A stretch of 10,005 nt of DNA from FEN-1073 sp050010135. GTDB taxonomy: Bacteria > Chloroflexota > Anaerolineae > Anaerolineales > RBG-16-64-43. Position 1 is the stretch's first letter. Each line of letters begins with the position of its first letter. Under the pieces are notes generated by a model. That model was not told the DNA's origin and did no database searches. It was given only the letters and a program-made list of their open reading frames with translations. Positions 1-6,283 of this stretch are shown here, piece after piece. A program made the position numbers and the translations under genes. The stretch spans positions 1-10,005 of the forward strand of contig JBEKLP010000083.1 in the NCBI GenBank assembly GCA_050010135.1, read 5' to 3'.

Positions 1-541
1 GATGGGCTGCCACGGCGAAGGCCAGCCGCAGGAACATCCCGCTCGAATAATGTTTGACGGGGGTATCGATGAATTTTTCGATTTCCGAGAACGCCACGAT
101 TTCGTCGAAGCGCTGGTCGATCTCGGCGTTGCGCATGCCGAGGATTGCGCCGTTGAGGTAGATGTTCTCCCGGCCGGTCAGCTCCGGATGAAAACCGGTG
201 CCCACCTCGAGCAATGATCCGACGCGACCCGCCACCCGCACCCGGCCGGTGGTGGGTTCGGTGATCCGGGAGAGCACCTTCAGGAGTGTGCTTTTCCCCG
301 CTCCATTCCGGCCGATGATTCCCAAAACTTCACCCTGATGTACTTCGAAGTCGATATCCCGGAGCGCCCAGATCATTTGCTCACCGGGCTTCGATTCGCG
401 CCGGACGGCTCTCCGGGCGACACGGTAGGGGGCTTTGGCCAGATCCACCAGCGTTTCGCGCAGGGTGCGATAACCCTGCTGCAATGCGCCGATGCGGTAC
501 CGTTTGCCCAGTTGTTCCGAACGGATAACCAGATCGCCCAT
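1..541 (-). CDS. wzt: Wzt-type ABC transporter ATP-binding protein (3' end cut by window edge)
   Basis: This is the nucleotide-binding subunit of a polysaccharide or O-antigen ABC exporter. It powers transport of a lipid-linked glycan across the inner membrane with the permease encoded just upstream. It starts at ATG 541, only 2 nt after the permease TGA, so the two are probably translationally coupled; no strong Shine-Dalgarno is visible. Some 180 residues are seen and the frame is open to the edge. It begins MGDLVIRSEQLGKRYRIG, then has a basic linker (about 20-56) typical of Wzt/TagH-like ATPases. Walker A is GRNGAGKST (77-85). Next comes a segment typical of the family, LLEVGTGFHPELTGRENIYL, and then the ABC signature YSSGMFLRLAF (about 165-175). 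Walker B, the H-loop and any C-terminal carbohydrate-binding domain lie outside the window, so glycan specificity cannot be judged. Confidence 0.93.
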   Translation of the reverse strand, partial: MGDLVIRSEQLGKRYRIGALQQGYRTLRETLVDLAKAPYRVARRAVRRESKPGEQMIWALRDIDFEVHQGEVLGIIGRNGAGKSTLLKVLSRITEPTTGRVRVAGRVGSLLEVGTGFHPELTGRENIYLNGAILGMRNAEIDQRFDEIVAFSEIEKFIDTPVKHYSSGMFLRLAFAVAAH

Positions 542-543
542 CG

Positions 544-1395
544 TCACACCACGTCCGCGAAGTTGCGTTCCATGCGCCGGAAATAAAAAGCGCCCGATAC
601 CAGGATCAAGACCGCCACGATAATGGAGAGTCCGACCATCAGCCCCGGCGCTCCGGTGCTGCCCAGGAGCGCCCAACGAAATCCGTCGAGCACTCCCACC
701 ATCGGGTTGAGCCCGTACAAGGTTCTCCATGGCCCGCTCAACAGGCTGCTGGGATAAGCCACCGGGCTGATGAACATCCAGAATTGGACCAGAAAAGGCA
801 CCATATACTGAACGTCGCGATATTCCACATTGAGCGCCGAGAGCCACAGTCCCACACCCAGCGCCGTGATAAAGGCAAGCAGCAAGAAAAACGGCAAAAA
901 AATCACGTTGATCGTCGGCGCAATTCCGAAAACCAGCATCATCCCCAACAGCACGATAAACGCCAGAGTAAAATCCACCAATCCGGAAAGAATACTGGCA
1001 ATCGGCACAACCAACCGGGGGAAAAAAACCTTTTTGATCAGTTGGGCGTTGCCAACCAGACTGTTCGAGGATTGCGCCAACCCGTAGGCGAAAAAGGTCC
1101 AAGGGACCAATCCGGCGTAACTGAAAATAGGATAGGGGATGTTGCTGCTGCCGCTGGAAATGTGCGCCAATCGGCCGAAAAACAGGCTGAAGACGACCAT
1201 GGTCATGAAAGGCTGCAAAATCGCCCATGCCGCCCCGAGGACGGTTTGTTTGTAGCGCACCTTGATATCCCGCCAAGTGAGGAAATACAACAGCTCGCGG
1301 AATTCCCACAGCTCATGCAGCCGCAGACTGACCCATCCCTTCGACGGGGCGATGTCAGTGGTCGGGCCGGTGAAGTCGCTTTGCGAAGATTCCAT
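544..1395 (-). CDS. wzm: Wzm-type ABC transporter permease (ABC-2 family)
   Basis: This is the membrane subunit of the polysaccharide ABC exporter, paired with the ATPase that follows 2 nt after its stop. The protein has 283 residues, usual for the family. The N-terminal amphipathic region holds the hallmark WRDIKVRYKQTVLGAAWAILQP (about 41-62, split here by helix onset), typical of Wzm/TagG. About six hydrophobic segments can be seen near 53-75, 90-112, 128-156, 162-188, 198-216 and 250-271. A typical C-terminal part has NPMVGVLDGFRWALLG (about 230-245). I chose ATG 1395 because the protein then begins MESSQSDFTG as in relatives. The frame runs on to 1446, but that adds a stretch (MVDGPLS...) encoded by the inverted-repeat arm. 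An AAGG lies about 12 nt before ATG 1395. It is the first gene after the four-helix cassette. Confidence 0.95.
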   Translation of the reverse strand: MESSQSDFTGPTTDIAPSKGWVSLRLHELWEFRELLYFLTWRDIKVRYKQTVLGAAWAILQPFMTMVVFSLFFGRLAHISSGSSNIPYPIFSYAGLVPWTFFAYGLAQSSNSLVGNAQLIKKVFFPRLVVPIASILSGLVDFTLAFIVLLGMMLVFGIAPTINVIFLPFFLLLAFITALGVGLWLSALNVEYRDVQYMVPFLVQFWMFISPVAYPSSLLSGPWRTLYGLNPMVGVLDGFRWALLGSTGAPGLMVGLSIIVAVLILVSGAFYFRRMERNFADVV

Positions 1396-1425
1396 TAATT
1401 CATTTGACCTTCGATGATGAGTTAC

Positions 1426-1446
1426 AGACAATGGACCATCGACCAT
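1426..1446 (+). repeat. Left arm of a perfect 21-bp inverted repeat (with 14-nt tandem units)
   Basis: The 21 bases at 1426-1446, beginning AGACAATGGACC, are the exact reverse complement of 1949-1969. The left arm is part of a small tandem array. The 14-nt units at 1428-1441 and 1442-1455 (ACAATGGACCATCG and ACCATGGACCATCG) differ at one base. It lies between the stop of the four-helix gene (1475) and the permease start (1395). Short arrays of ATGGACCATCG-like units are, to my knowledge, often found beside four-helix-bundle (S23/IVP) genes. Confidence 0.85.
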
Positions 1447-1474
1447 GGACCATCGACGACACCCCTTGATCTTC

Positions 1475-1855
1475 CTATGACCCCGTGGCTTTCGAATTCA
1501 TTAGAAGCACTTTTCGAAAAGATTGCAGTTTCCGGACCAATTTATCCGTCTGCTCCTCCAGTTTATCCGATACGGTGCCGTCTTGAAGAAATCCCCTACG
1601 CTGAGCCAATCGGAAACACGCTGCAGACTCCATCGCCGAACGAACGGCATATCCAAGGAATCGACTCTGCTCTTGATTGGATTGCCCGGTAGAGCCTTCG
1701 GCGATGTTAAGCGAAATCGAGGTTGTCGCTCGGATCCATTGACTGCGAAGATTATATGCTTCCTCCTTCGGCAGACGGTCGACTAATTGATACACGTTAT
1801 CAAGATAATCAAGTGACAACTTCCATACCTCGAGATCCTCGAATTTGAAAACCAT
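1475..1855 (-). CDS. Four-helix-bundle protein of the 23S rRNA intervening-sequence (S23/IVP) family
   Basis: A 126-residue protein with the family signature. It starts MVFKFEDLEVWKLSLDYLD (the usual F-DL-VW at residues 4-11). The central helix IRATTSISLNIAEG (41-54) is followed by a polar turn and QEQSRFLGYAVRSAMESAACF (61-81), and the chain ends in a basic helix (about 97-115). Length and motif order fit TIGR02436-type proteins, first found encoded in insertions within 23S rRNA genes and related to the Avd accessory proteins of diversity-generating retroelements. Its function is unknown; no rRNA or reverse transcriptase is visible here. I chose ATG 1855 because AAGGGGG lies about 6 nt upstream and the protein then begins as in relatives; six more codons upstream are open. 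It is flanked by inverted repeats, is not related to sugar metabolism, and is probably a late insertion. Confidence 0.9.
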   Translation of the reverse strand: MVFKFEDLEVWKLSLDYLDNVYQLVDRLPKEEAYNLRSQWIRATTSISLNIAEGSTGQSNQEQSRFLGYAVRSAMESAACFRLAQRRGFLQDGTVSDKLEEQTDKLVRKLQSFRKVLLMNSKATGS

Positions 1856-1870
1856 AAGTCCCCCTTTTTG

Positions 1871-1888
1871 CACTCGATTTCACGAGTG
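1871..1888 (-). other. 6-bp hairpin in the leader of the four-helix-bundle gene
   Basis: CACTCG (1871-1876) and CGAGTG (1883-1888) form a perfect 6-bp stem with a 6-nt loop. It lies immediately upstream of the AAGGGGG ribosome binding site of the gene starting at 1855. It has no U-run and is not a terminator. It may be a structured leader limiting translation, or it may be chance. Confidence 0.35.
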
Positions 1889-1937
1889 TAGACGGATGAT
1901 ACCACGTGCTAGTGAAGCGCTTGCATCCCTTTATGCT

Positions 1938-1954
1938 GACCATCAACGATGGTC
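1938..1954 (-). other. 7-bp hairpin at the right cassette end
   Basis: GACCATC (1938-1944) and GATGGTC (1948-1954) pair perfectly with a 3-nt loop. The hairpin overlaps the inner end of the right repeat arm. On the minus strand it begins 13 nt after the HAD stop codon. No run of T follows in that direction, so it does not look like an intrinsic terminator. It could be a recognition structure of the repeat, or it could simply follow from the repetitive ATGGTC/GACCAT composition. Confidence 0.4.
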
Positions 1955-1969
1955 GATGGTCCATTGTCT
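1949..1969 (-). repeat. Right arm of the perfect 21-bp inverted repeat
   Basis: The reverse complement of 1949-1969 is identical over 21 of 21 bases to 1426-1446. Identity breaks immediately outside (1970 versus 1425) and inside (1948 versus 1447). The stop codon of the HAD gene (TAG, 1970-1968) overlaps the arm, so the last few bases of that gene touch repeat sequence. Confidence 0.85.
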
Positions 1970-2630
1970 ATTGTCCGTTATCTGTTCCTTCCAGCCACGC
2001 CGCCATCTCCGTTAGGTCCCGTACTTTATCCACGGTCATTCCCGCGAAGACCGAGTCCTTTTCGCGGGCGAGGAATCGCACTCCAACTTCCTGCGCGGCC
2101 TGGTAATCGCTCATGCCGTCCCCGACCATCAATACGGTGCCTACGTCAAGGACGTGTGTCTTCAGGACGTCGCGCAGGATTTCCATCTTGGTGCGCGGCG
2201 TGCCCCAGATTTCATCGAACCAGCCCGCCATGCCCCGGTCGGCGACGATTTTCCGCAGTTCGTCCTGAGGCGTCCCCGAGACGACGATCCGCAAGACCCG
2301 TCCCGCCAAACCTTGTAACAACCCGGCCGCACCCCGCACCTCCGGGCAACGGAGGATTTGCTCATAGGTGAGCCGCGCAAACTCCGCGCTCTGCCACTCG
2401 CGGTCCCGGTCGGTATACGGCAGGCCGAGGATCTTCGTCTGGATGTATTCGAACTTAATGTAGCGCGAGATGCCCGCATTGCTCAAATGATACTCGCGGA
2501 TCGCGGGCAGACGATCCGGATAGGCCGCGTAGAGGGCCATGAATGCCTGGGTTTTTATATCGACCGATTCCAGAATTACGCCGTCGAAATCGAATGCGAT
2601 CGCGCGGAGCGTGTCAATGCGTTTTGTCAA
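1968..2630 (-). CDS. HAD-superfamily phosphatase (phosphoglycolate-phosphatase-like)
   Basis: A probable cytoplasmic phosphatase acting on a phosphorylated sugar or sugar acid. Motif I is AFDFDGV with nucleophile D14 and D16. A helical cap follows (about 20-90). Motif II is VVSGT with S118, motif III is K148 in GTPRTK, and motif IV is MVGDGMSDYQAA with D171 and D175. All catalytic residues are present in a 220-residue protein. I chose TTG 2630 because AGAGG lies 5 nt upstream and the protein then starts ten residues before the first motif strand. The open frame continues to 2696, with an ATG at 2675 as an alternative. It follows the cytidylyltransferase by 93 nt, a position fitting KdsC- or NeuA-linked phosphatases that dephosphorylate a sugar acid before CMP transfer. 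Its substrate is unknown. The stop codon falls in the right repeat arm. Confidence 0.88.
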   Translation of the reverse strand: MTKRIDTLRAIAFDFDGVILESVDIKTQAFMALYAAYPDRLPAIREYHLSNAGISRYIKFEYIQTKILGLPYTDRDREWQSAEFARLTYEQILRCPEVRGAAGLLQGLAGRVLRIVVSGTPQDELRKIVADRGMAGWFDEIWGTPRTKMEILRDVLKTHVLDVGTVLMVGDGMSDYQAAQEVGVRFLAREKDSVFAGMTVDKVRDLTEMAAWLEGTDNGQ

Positions 2631-2723
2631 AGGTACCTCTTGCCTTTTCCACTTCCCGGTCTGTTTCCCAAGCATCCGATCATGGCAACCGGGCAAGGAT
2701 TTCGATTTCCGGTTGCGAAAATT

Positions 2724-3443
2724 CTACAGATCCTTCACGCCGGGTAAATTCGTCAGCCACCATTCGGAAAACCCGGCGTCGAGCAGCGTGTGAATGTCGC
2801 GCCCGGTCACCCAGTTGCGGACGATCGGAGCCGACCGTTTCCCCATCCACCACCACGGGTTGGGTCCGTCGCGGTGCTGGACGCATTCCTTGCGGAAGGC
2901 CCAGACGCCTTGGTCGTAATAGTAGGCTTTCGGATACGACTGCCGCTCGGTGGACGCCTGCCGGTCGGGATCGCCGTACGGCCGCAGCAGCCCGTCGACG
3001 ATCTCGAGCGATCGCAGCGGGTGATCGTCGGCCGCCTCCCAAACGCTCATCACCGAATCCAGCTCGGGTCGGTCGTCCAGCATCCCGAGCGCCGAATCCA
3101 GCAACTCGCCGTCGATCATCACGGTGTTGCCCAGGAGCAGCACCACGTTGCGCAGGTCCTTCTCGCGCGCGTCGGCATACTCCACCGCGTGCTTGATCAC
3201 CTCGCCGTGGTTGACGTGGTCGCCGCACAGTTCCTCGGGCCGCACGATGATCTCACAGCCGTTCTCGCGCCCCACTTGCATCACCTCGGGGCTATCGGTG
3301 GAGATGTAGGTCTTGGTAATCCGCGATGCTTCGCGGGCGGCGCGGACGGGATAGTACACCAGCGGTTTTCCGGCCAGCAGCATCACATTCTTGTTGCGAA
3401 TGGATTTGCTTCCGCCGCGGGCGGTGATGATGGCGACGTTCAA
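2724..3443 (-). CDS. CMP-acylneuraminate-type cytidylyltransferase (divergent NeuA/KdsB-like)
   Basis: It probably transfers CMP from CTP to an acidic sugar or related acid, with loss of pyrophosphate. The 239-residue protein starts MNVAIITARGGSKSIRNKN; ARGGSK-I-NKN (8-19) is the CTP-binding signature of the NeuA family. The strand/helix pattern follows (LAGKPLVYYPVRAA, then TYISTDSPEV, 45-54). Later QSYPKAYYYDQGVWAFR (168-184) matches the family's Q-P-xYx-xG region. Two usual motifs are altered. The LQPTSPLR stretch reads LLGNTVMID (103-111), and the C-terminal DID metal motif reads DIH (216-218). TTG 3443 was chosen because AAAGGAG lies 5 nt upstream and relatives begin here. The frame extends upstream to 3638, but that part overlaps the preceding gene. 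The gap to the preceding gene is 37 nt. The acceptor is unknown. Confidence 0.88.
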   Translation of the reverse strand: MNVAIITARGGSKSIRNKNVMLLAGKPLVYYPVRAAREASRITKTYISTDSPEVMQVGRENGCEIIVRPEELCGDHVNHGEVIKHAVEYADAREKDLRNVVLLLGNTVMIDGELLDSALGMLDDRPELDSVMSVWEAADDHPLRSLEIVDGLLRPYGDPDRQASTERQSYPKAYYYDQGVWAFRKECVQHRDGPNPWWWMGKRSAPIVRNWVTGRDIHTLLDAGFSEWWLTNLPGVKDL

Positions 3444-3480
3444 GGGCTCTCCTTTGGGGGGAAGAACCGAATCGGCTCGC

Positions 3481-4362
3481 TTACGGCTTCTGATCTTCCT
3501 GCGAAATTTGCTCAAGGACTTGAAGGATGCCCTGTCCGAAATCCACGTACAAATTGGACGTGAGTTTTTTCCCGACCCGCGGATGGAATTGATAGGGAGT
3601 AATCCGATAGTGCAGATCGGGATGATCCGACCGGGCATATTCCACCTGGACTTCGCGGCCGAGGATTTCCGAAAACATCGTGAATAGATCGCGGGCGCGC
3701 ATCGGGTAATGCCCGGTGATGGTCAAATGCTGGTTGGCATACTCGGGCGCAAGGATATCAACGCTGAGACGCGCCGCATCCGCCACGTGAATGTATTCGC
3801 GTGAATCTTCCGGCTCGCCATAGTAGCGGATCTTCCCCGTGCGTGCGGCTTCGCGCAGCAACCGGTAGACCCCGTTACTGTCATCGGCGCGCGGGCCGTA
3901 CAGGCTGCCGAAGCGCAGGATCGTATAATCCAGCCCGTAGTGGTGCTGGTATTCCTCGATGTACCCCTCGCACGCCTGCTTGCTGGCGCGGTAAAAGGAT
4001 CCTTCGCCGCTGTATACGTAAATGGTGCTGGAAAAAACAAAGCGCTTAACCTTTGCGCGGCGCGCCGCTTCCAGCACGTTGACCGTGCCGACCACATTCG
4101 ACTGCACCGTTTCTCGCGGTAGATCACGGGCCGCATTAAGATCCGAGAAGCCGGCATAATGGTAAACGTAGTCCGCGCCCTCCATCGTTCGGCACAGCAG
4201 GTCGAAATCATCCAGATCGCCGGTCACTTGTTTTTGATCCGGCGGCAAAGTGGCGGACGATTGCCGGTCATACACAATCACCTTATGGCCGCGGGAGGCC
4301 AATTCGTCGGCCAGGTGGCTACCCAAAAAACCCGATCCGCCAGTGACGACAGAGATGGTCAT
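3481..4362 (-). CDS. NAD(P)-dependent sugar epimerase/dehydratase (extended SDR, short active-site loop)
   Basis: A 293-residue extended short-chain dehydrogenase likely to modify a nucleotide sugar or sugar acid. The nucleotide-binding motif is VVTGGSGFLG (5-14). D50 follows in TGDLDD, then YHYAGFSD (67-74). The active site has SSTIYVY (111-117) and YRASK with Y124 and K128. The distal part has LRFGSLYGPRADD (149-161) and SREYIHVADAARL (187-199). Only about 10 residues separate the Ser/Thr strand from the catalytic Tyr, where most relatives have 20 or more; the protein is also at the short end for the family. ATG 4362 overlaps the previous stop (ATGA), and AAGGA lies about 9 nt upstream. It sits between the hydroxyacid dehydrogenase and the cytidylyltransferase, so it likely acts on the same intermediate. 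The exact reaction cannot be told. Confidence 0.88.
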   Translation of the reverse strand: MTISVVTGGSGFLGSHLADELASRGHKVIVYDRQSSATLPPDQKQVTGDLDDFDLLCRTMEGADYVYHYAGFSDLNAARDLPRETVQSNVVGTVNVLEAARRAKVKRFVFSSTIYVYSGEGSFYRASKQACEGYIEEYQHHYGLDYTILRFGSLYGPRADDSNGVYRLLREAARTGKIRYYGEPEDSREYIHVADAARLSVDILAPEYANQHLTITGHYPMRARDLFTMFSEILGREVQVEYARSDHPDLHYRITPYQFHPRVGKKLTSNLYVDFGQGILQVLEQISQEDQKP

Positions 4363-5294
4363 TTCGCCGTTTCCTTTTGAAAAAATTCGATCACTTTCCT
4401 AGCCGCTTCCACTTCCATCCCGACGCGGCACTCCAGCGCGTACGAACCGATGTGCGAGGTCAGCACGACGTTTTCGGAATTTGCCAGCGGCCCCTTATAT
4501 GGTTCGGTGGCGAACACGTCAAGGTACGCGCCCCCCAGGCGTCCGGATTCGAGCGCTTCCAGTAGCGCGTTTTCGTCGATCCATCCGCCGCGCGCCACGT
4601 TGACAAGCACCGCACCCGCTTTCATCCGCGCCAGTTGCGCCGCCGCAAAGAGCGGGGCCTTGGGCGAACCCGCCAGGTTCAATGATATGACATCCGCCAG
4701 TGGAAGCGCTTCCTCAAGCGAAACGTAGCGCACGTCGTATTTGCGCGCAAATTCATCATCGCCAACGGGATCGACCGCCAGGATGGTGACCGCGAACGGT
4801 TGCAGCAACTTGGCGAGCGCTTTGCCGATGCGGCCCAAGCCCACGATCGCGACGGTCTTGCCGCGCAGCAACCTTCCCATCGGCTTGGCGAATTCCCCGC
4901 GGCGGATGGAAGCGTCTGCTTGCGGGACGCGCCGGAGAAGCGCAAGCAAACCGGCCAGCGTGAGTTCGGCCACGCCGTCGGTCGGCCCGTCGGGCGTGTT
5001 GAAAACCGGGATGCACCGCTCCGCCGCGCAAACTTGGTCGACGTTATCCACGGCCGTTCCCACCCGCGAAATAACCCGCAGCCGCGGCAGCTGCATAAGC
5101 ACTTCCCGGTCGAGGGTTTCGGTTCCGGCAATCAGACCGTCGGCCTCCCGCACCAATGCCACGGTCTCGGCCTTGTTCAACTTCCGGCCGTTCGGGTTGA
5201 GTGCCAGGGTAAACCCGGCCGCGCGCAGCAGGTCGACCGGTTCGCTGCTTTCTTTGCCGAAGGTGGACGTGCTGATGGCAATATGTGGACTCAA
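4359..5294 (-). CDS. D-2-hydroxyacid dehydrogenase, phosphoglycerate-dehydrogenase-like
   Basis: An NAD-dependent 2-hydroxyacid dehydrogenase that interconverts a 2-hydroxy acid and a 2-oxo acid. It has 311 residues, without the ACT domain of classical SerA. It shows SRVGTAVDNVD (76-86) and PVFNTPDG-TDGVAELTL (96-113). The Rossmann motif is VGLGRIGKAL (151-160). The catalytic triad is R235 in NVARGGWID, E264 in DVFATEP and H281 in LTSHIGSY. I chose TTG 5294, with GGAG 8 nt upstream, giving MSPHIAISTS. GTG 5303, overlapping the previous stop as GTGA, is possible but has its GGA too close. The last codon overlaps the next gene by 4 nt (ATGA). In this operon it is more likely to serve a sugar-acid pathway than serine synthesis; that is an inference from the neighbours. 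Confidence 0.9.
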   Translation of the reverse strand: MSPHIAISTSTFGKESSEPVDLLRAAGFTLALNPNGRKLNKAETVALVREADGLIAGTETLDREVLMQLPRLRVISRVGTAVDNVDQVCAAERCIPVFNTPDGPTDGVAELTLAGLLALLRRVPQADASIRRGEFAKPMGRLLRGKTVAIVGLGRIGKALAKLLQPFAVTILAVDPVGDDEFARKYDVRYVSLEEALPLADVISLNLAGSPKAPLFAAAQLARMKAGAVLVNVARGGWIDENALLEALESGRLGGAYLDVFATEPYKGPLANSENVVLTSHIGSYALECRVGMEVEAARKVIEFFQKETAK

Positions 5295-5299
5295 GGGGT

Positions 5300-6283
5300 T
5301 CACTCCGTCGATATCTGGCTGGCCCAGGATTGTTCCGCCCGGTACCATTCGACCAGCTTGCGGACGCCGTCCTCGAATTGCGTTTGCGGTTTCCATCCGA
5401 GCAGGGCGCCCGCTTTGGAAATATCCGCCCAGGTGGCGGGCACGTCGGCCTTGTGAACAGGCTGGCGTTTTATCTCGGCTTTTTTGCCCGTGCACGCTTC
5501 GACCTGCGCAATCACATCGCGGATTTTCACAGGACGGTCGCTGCCCAGGTTGATGATCTCATACCCGAGCGGTTTTATCGCGTCGGCCGTCCCGCGGGCG
5601 ATATCGTCGACGTAGGTGAAATCGCGTTCTTGAGCGCCGTCCCCGAAAAGGAATATGGGCTTCCCCTCGGATATCCCCTGGACGAAACGGAACAAACTCA
5701 TGTCGGGCCTTCCGGCCGGGCCGTATACCGTGAAGTAGCGCAGGATGCTGACGTCCATCCCGAAAAGATAGTGATAGGTATAGCACAATGCTTCGGCGCC
5801 CTTTTTGGAAGCGGCGTAGGGGGAAAGCGGCCTGTCGGTCGGAGCATCCTCGCGGAACGGGCGCGGGGTATCGGCCCCATACAGGCTGGATGTGGAAGCC
5901 AGGACGAACTTCTTCACACCTCCCGCCCGGCACAGTTCCAGAAGGTTCAGAGTTCCGGCGACGTTGGTCTCAACATAAACATAGGGGTTTTCCAAACTCT
6001 GGCGCACGCCGGCGCGCGCCGCCAGGTTGATCACCGCGTCGAAACCGGAGCCGTCGTGCTTGTTCCAAAGGGTTTCAATCGACACCCGGTCGGAAATGTC
6101 GCCGCGCGAAAACGCAAACTTCGGCAGGGTCTGCAACTGCTGCAGCCGCCATTGTTTGAGCCGCACGTCGTAGGCGTTGTTCAGGTTGTCGATGCCCACG
6201 ACCTGGTGGCCCTGCTCTACGAGCAGCGCGGCCAGCCGCGCGCCGATGAACCCGGCCGTTCCGGTGACCAAATAACGGGACAT
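5300..6283 (-). CDS. UDP-uronate 4-epimerase-type SDR
   Basis: A 327-residue extended SDR predicted to invert C4 of a UDP-hexuronate. The NAD motif is GTAGFIG (8-14). INLAARAGVRQS (85-96) follows. The active site has ASTSSLYG (129-136) and YAASK with Y156 and K160. The segment YFTVYGPAGRPDM (183-195) and GDGAQERDFTYVDDIARG (214-231) resemble UDP-glucuronate 4-epimerases (CapI/LpsL-like). The start ATG 6283 shares one base with the TAA of the preceding dehydrogenase (TAATG), which makes coupling likely. The open frame continues upstream to 6415 but only overlaps that gene. Because the dehydrogenase looks specific for a UDP-N-acetylhexosamine, the substrate could also be UDP-GlcNAcA, giving UDP-GalNAcA as in TviB/TviC. 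The sequence alone does not settle this. Confidence 0.9.
   Translation of the reverse strand: MSRYLVTGTAGFIGARLAALLVEQGHQVVGIDNLNNAYDVRLKQWRLQQLQTLPKFAFSRGDISDRVSIETLWNKHDGSGFDAVINLAARAGVRQSLENPYVYVETNVAGTLNLLELCRAGGVKKFVLASTSSLYGADTPRPFREDAPTDRPLSPYAASKKGAEALCYTYHYLFGMDVSILRYFTVYGPAGRPDMSLFRFVQGISEGKPIFLFGDGAQERDFTYVDDIARGTADAIKPLGYEIINLGSDRPVKIRDVIAQVEACTGKKAEIKRQPVHKADVPATWADISKAGALLGWKPQTQFEDGVRKLVEWYRAEQSWASQISTE

Larger units (their letters stand above)
1426..1969 (-). mobile_element. Putative repeat-bounded cassette carrying a four-helix-bundle gene
   Basis: A 544-bp segment is bounded by the perfect 21-bp inverted repeat at 1426-1446 and 1949-1969. It contains a single gene of the 23S rRNA intervening-sequence protein family. 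It sits inside an otherwise tightly packed operon, between the HAD phosphatase and the permease, where the spacers grow to 79 and 112 nt. The repeat overlaps the HAD stop codon on one side and lies 31 nt from the permease start on the other. No transposase is present and no target-site duplication is obvious, so mobility is inferred from context. The gene is in the same direction as the operon and is probably co-transcribed. Confidence 0.4.

Noticed and set aside
784..1398. Plus-strand open frame of 204 codons rich in His, Gln, Arg and Asn
   Set aside because: Antisense to the permease. The odd composition arises from reading hydrophobic codons in reverse.
1426..1455. CRISPR-like array from the ATGGACCATCG units
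   Set aside because: Units are 14 nt and directly adjacent with no spacers, and the other copy is inverted. This is a simple tandem/inverted repeat, not a CRISPR.
1426..1969. Remnant of a 23S rRNA gene with an intervening sequence
   Set aside because: The protein family suggests it, but the flanks code for a phosphatase and a permease; no rRNA-like sequence is present.
5301..5303. GTG start for the hydroxyacid dehydrogenase, overlapping the epimerase stop
   Set aside because: Its GGA is directly adjacent to the GTG, too close to work. The TTG 9 nt downstream has GGAG at proper spacing and gives a start like that of relatives. It remains possible.
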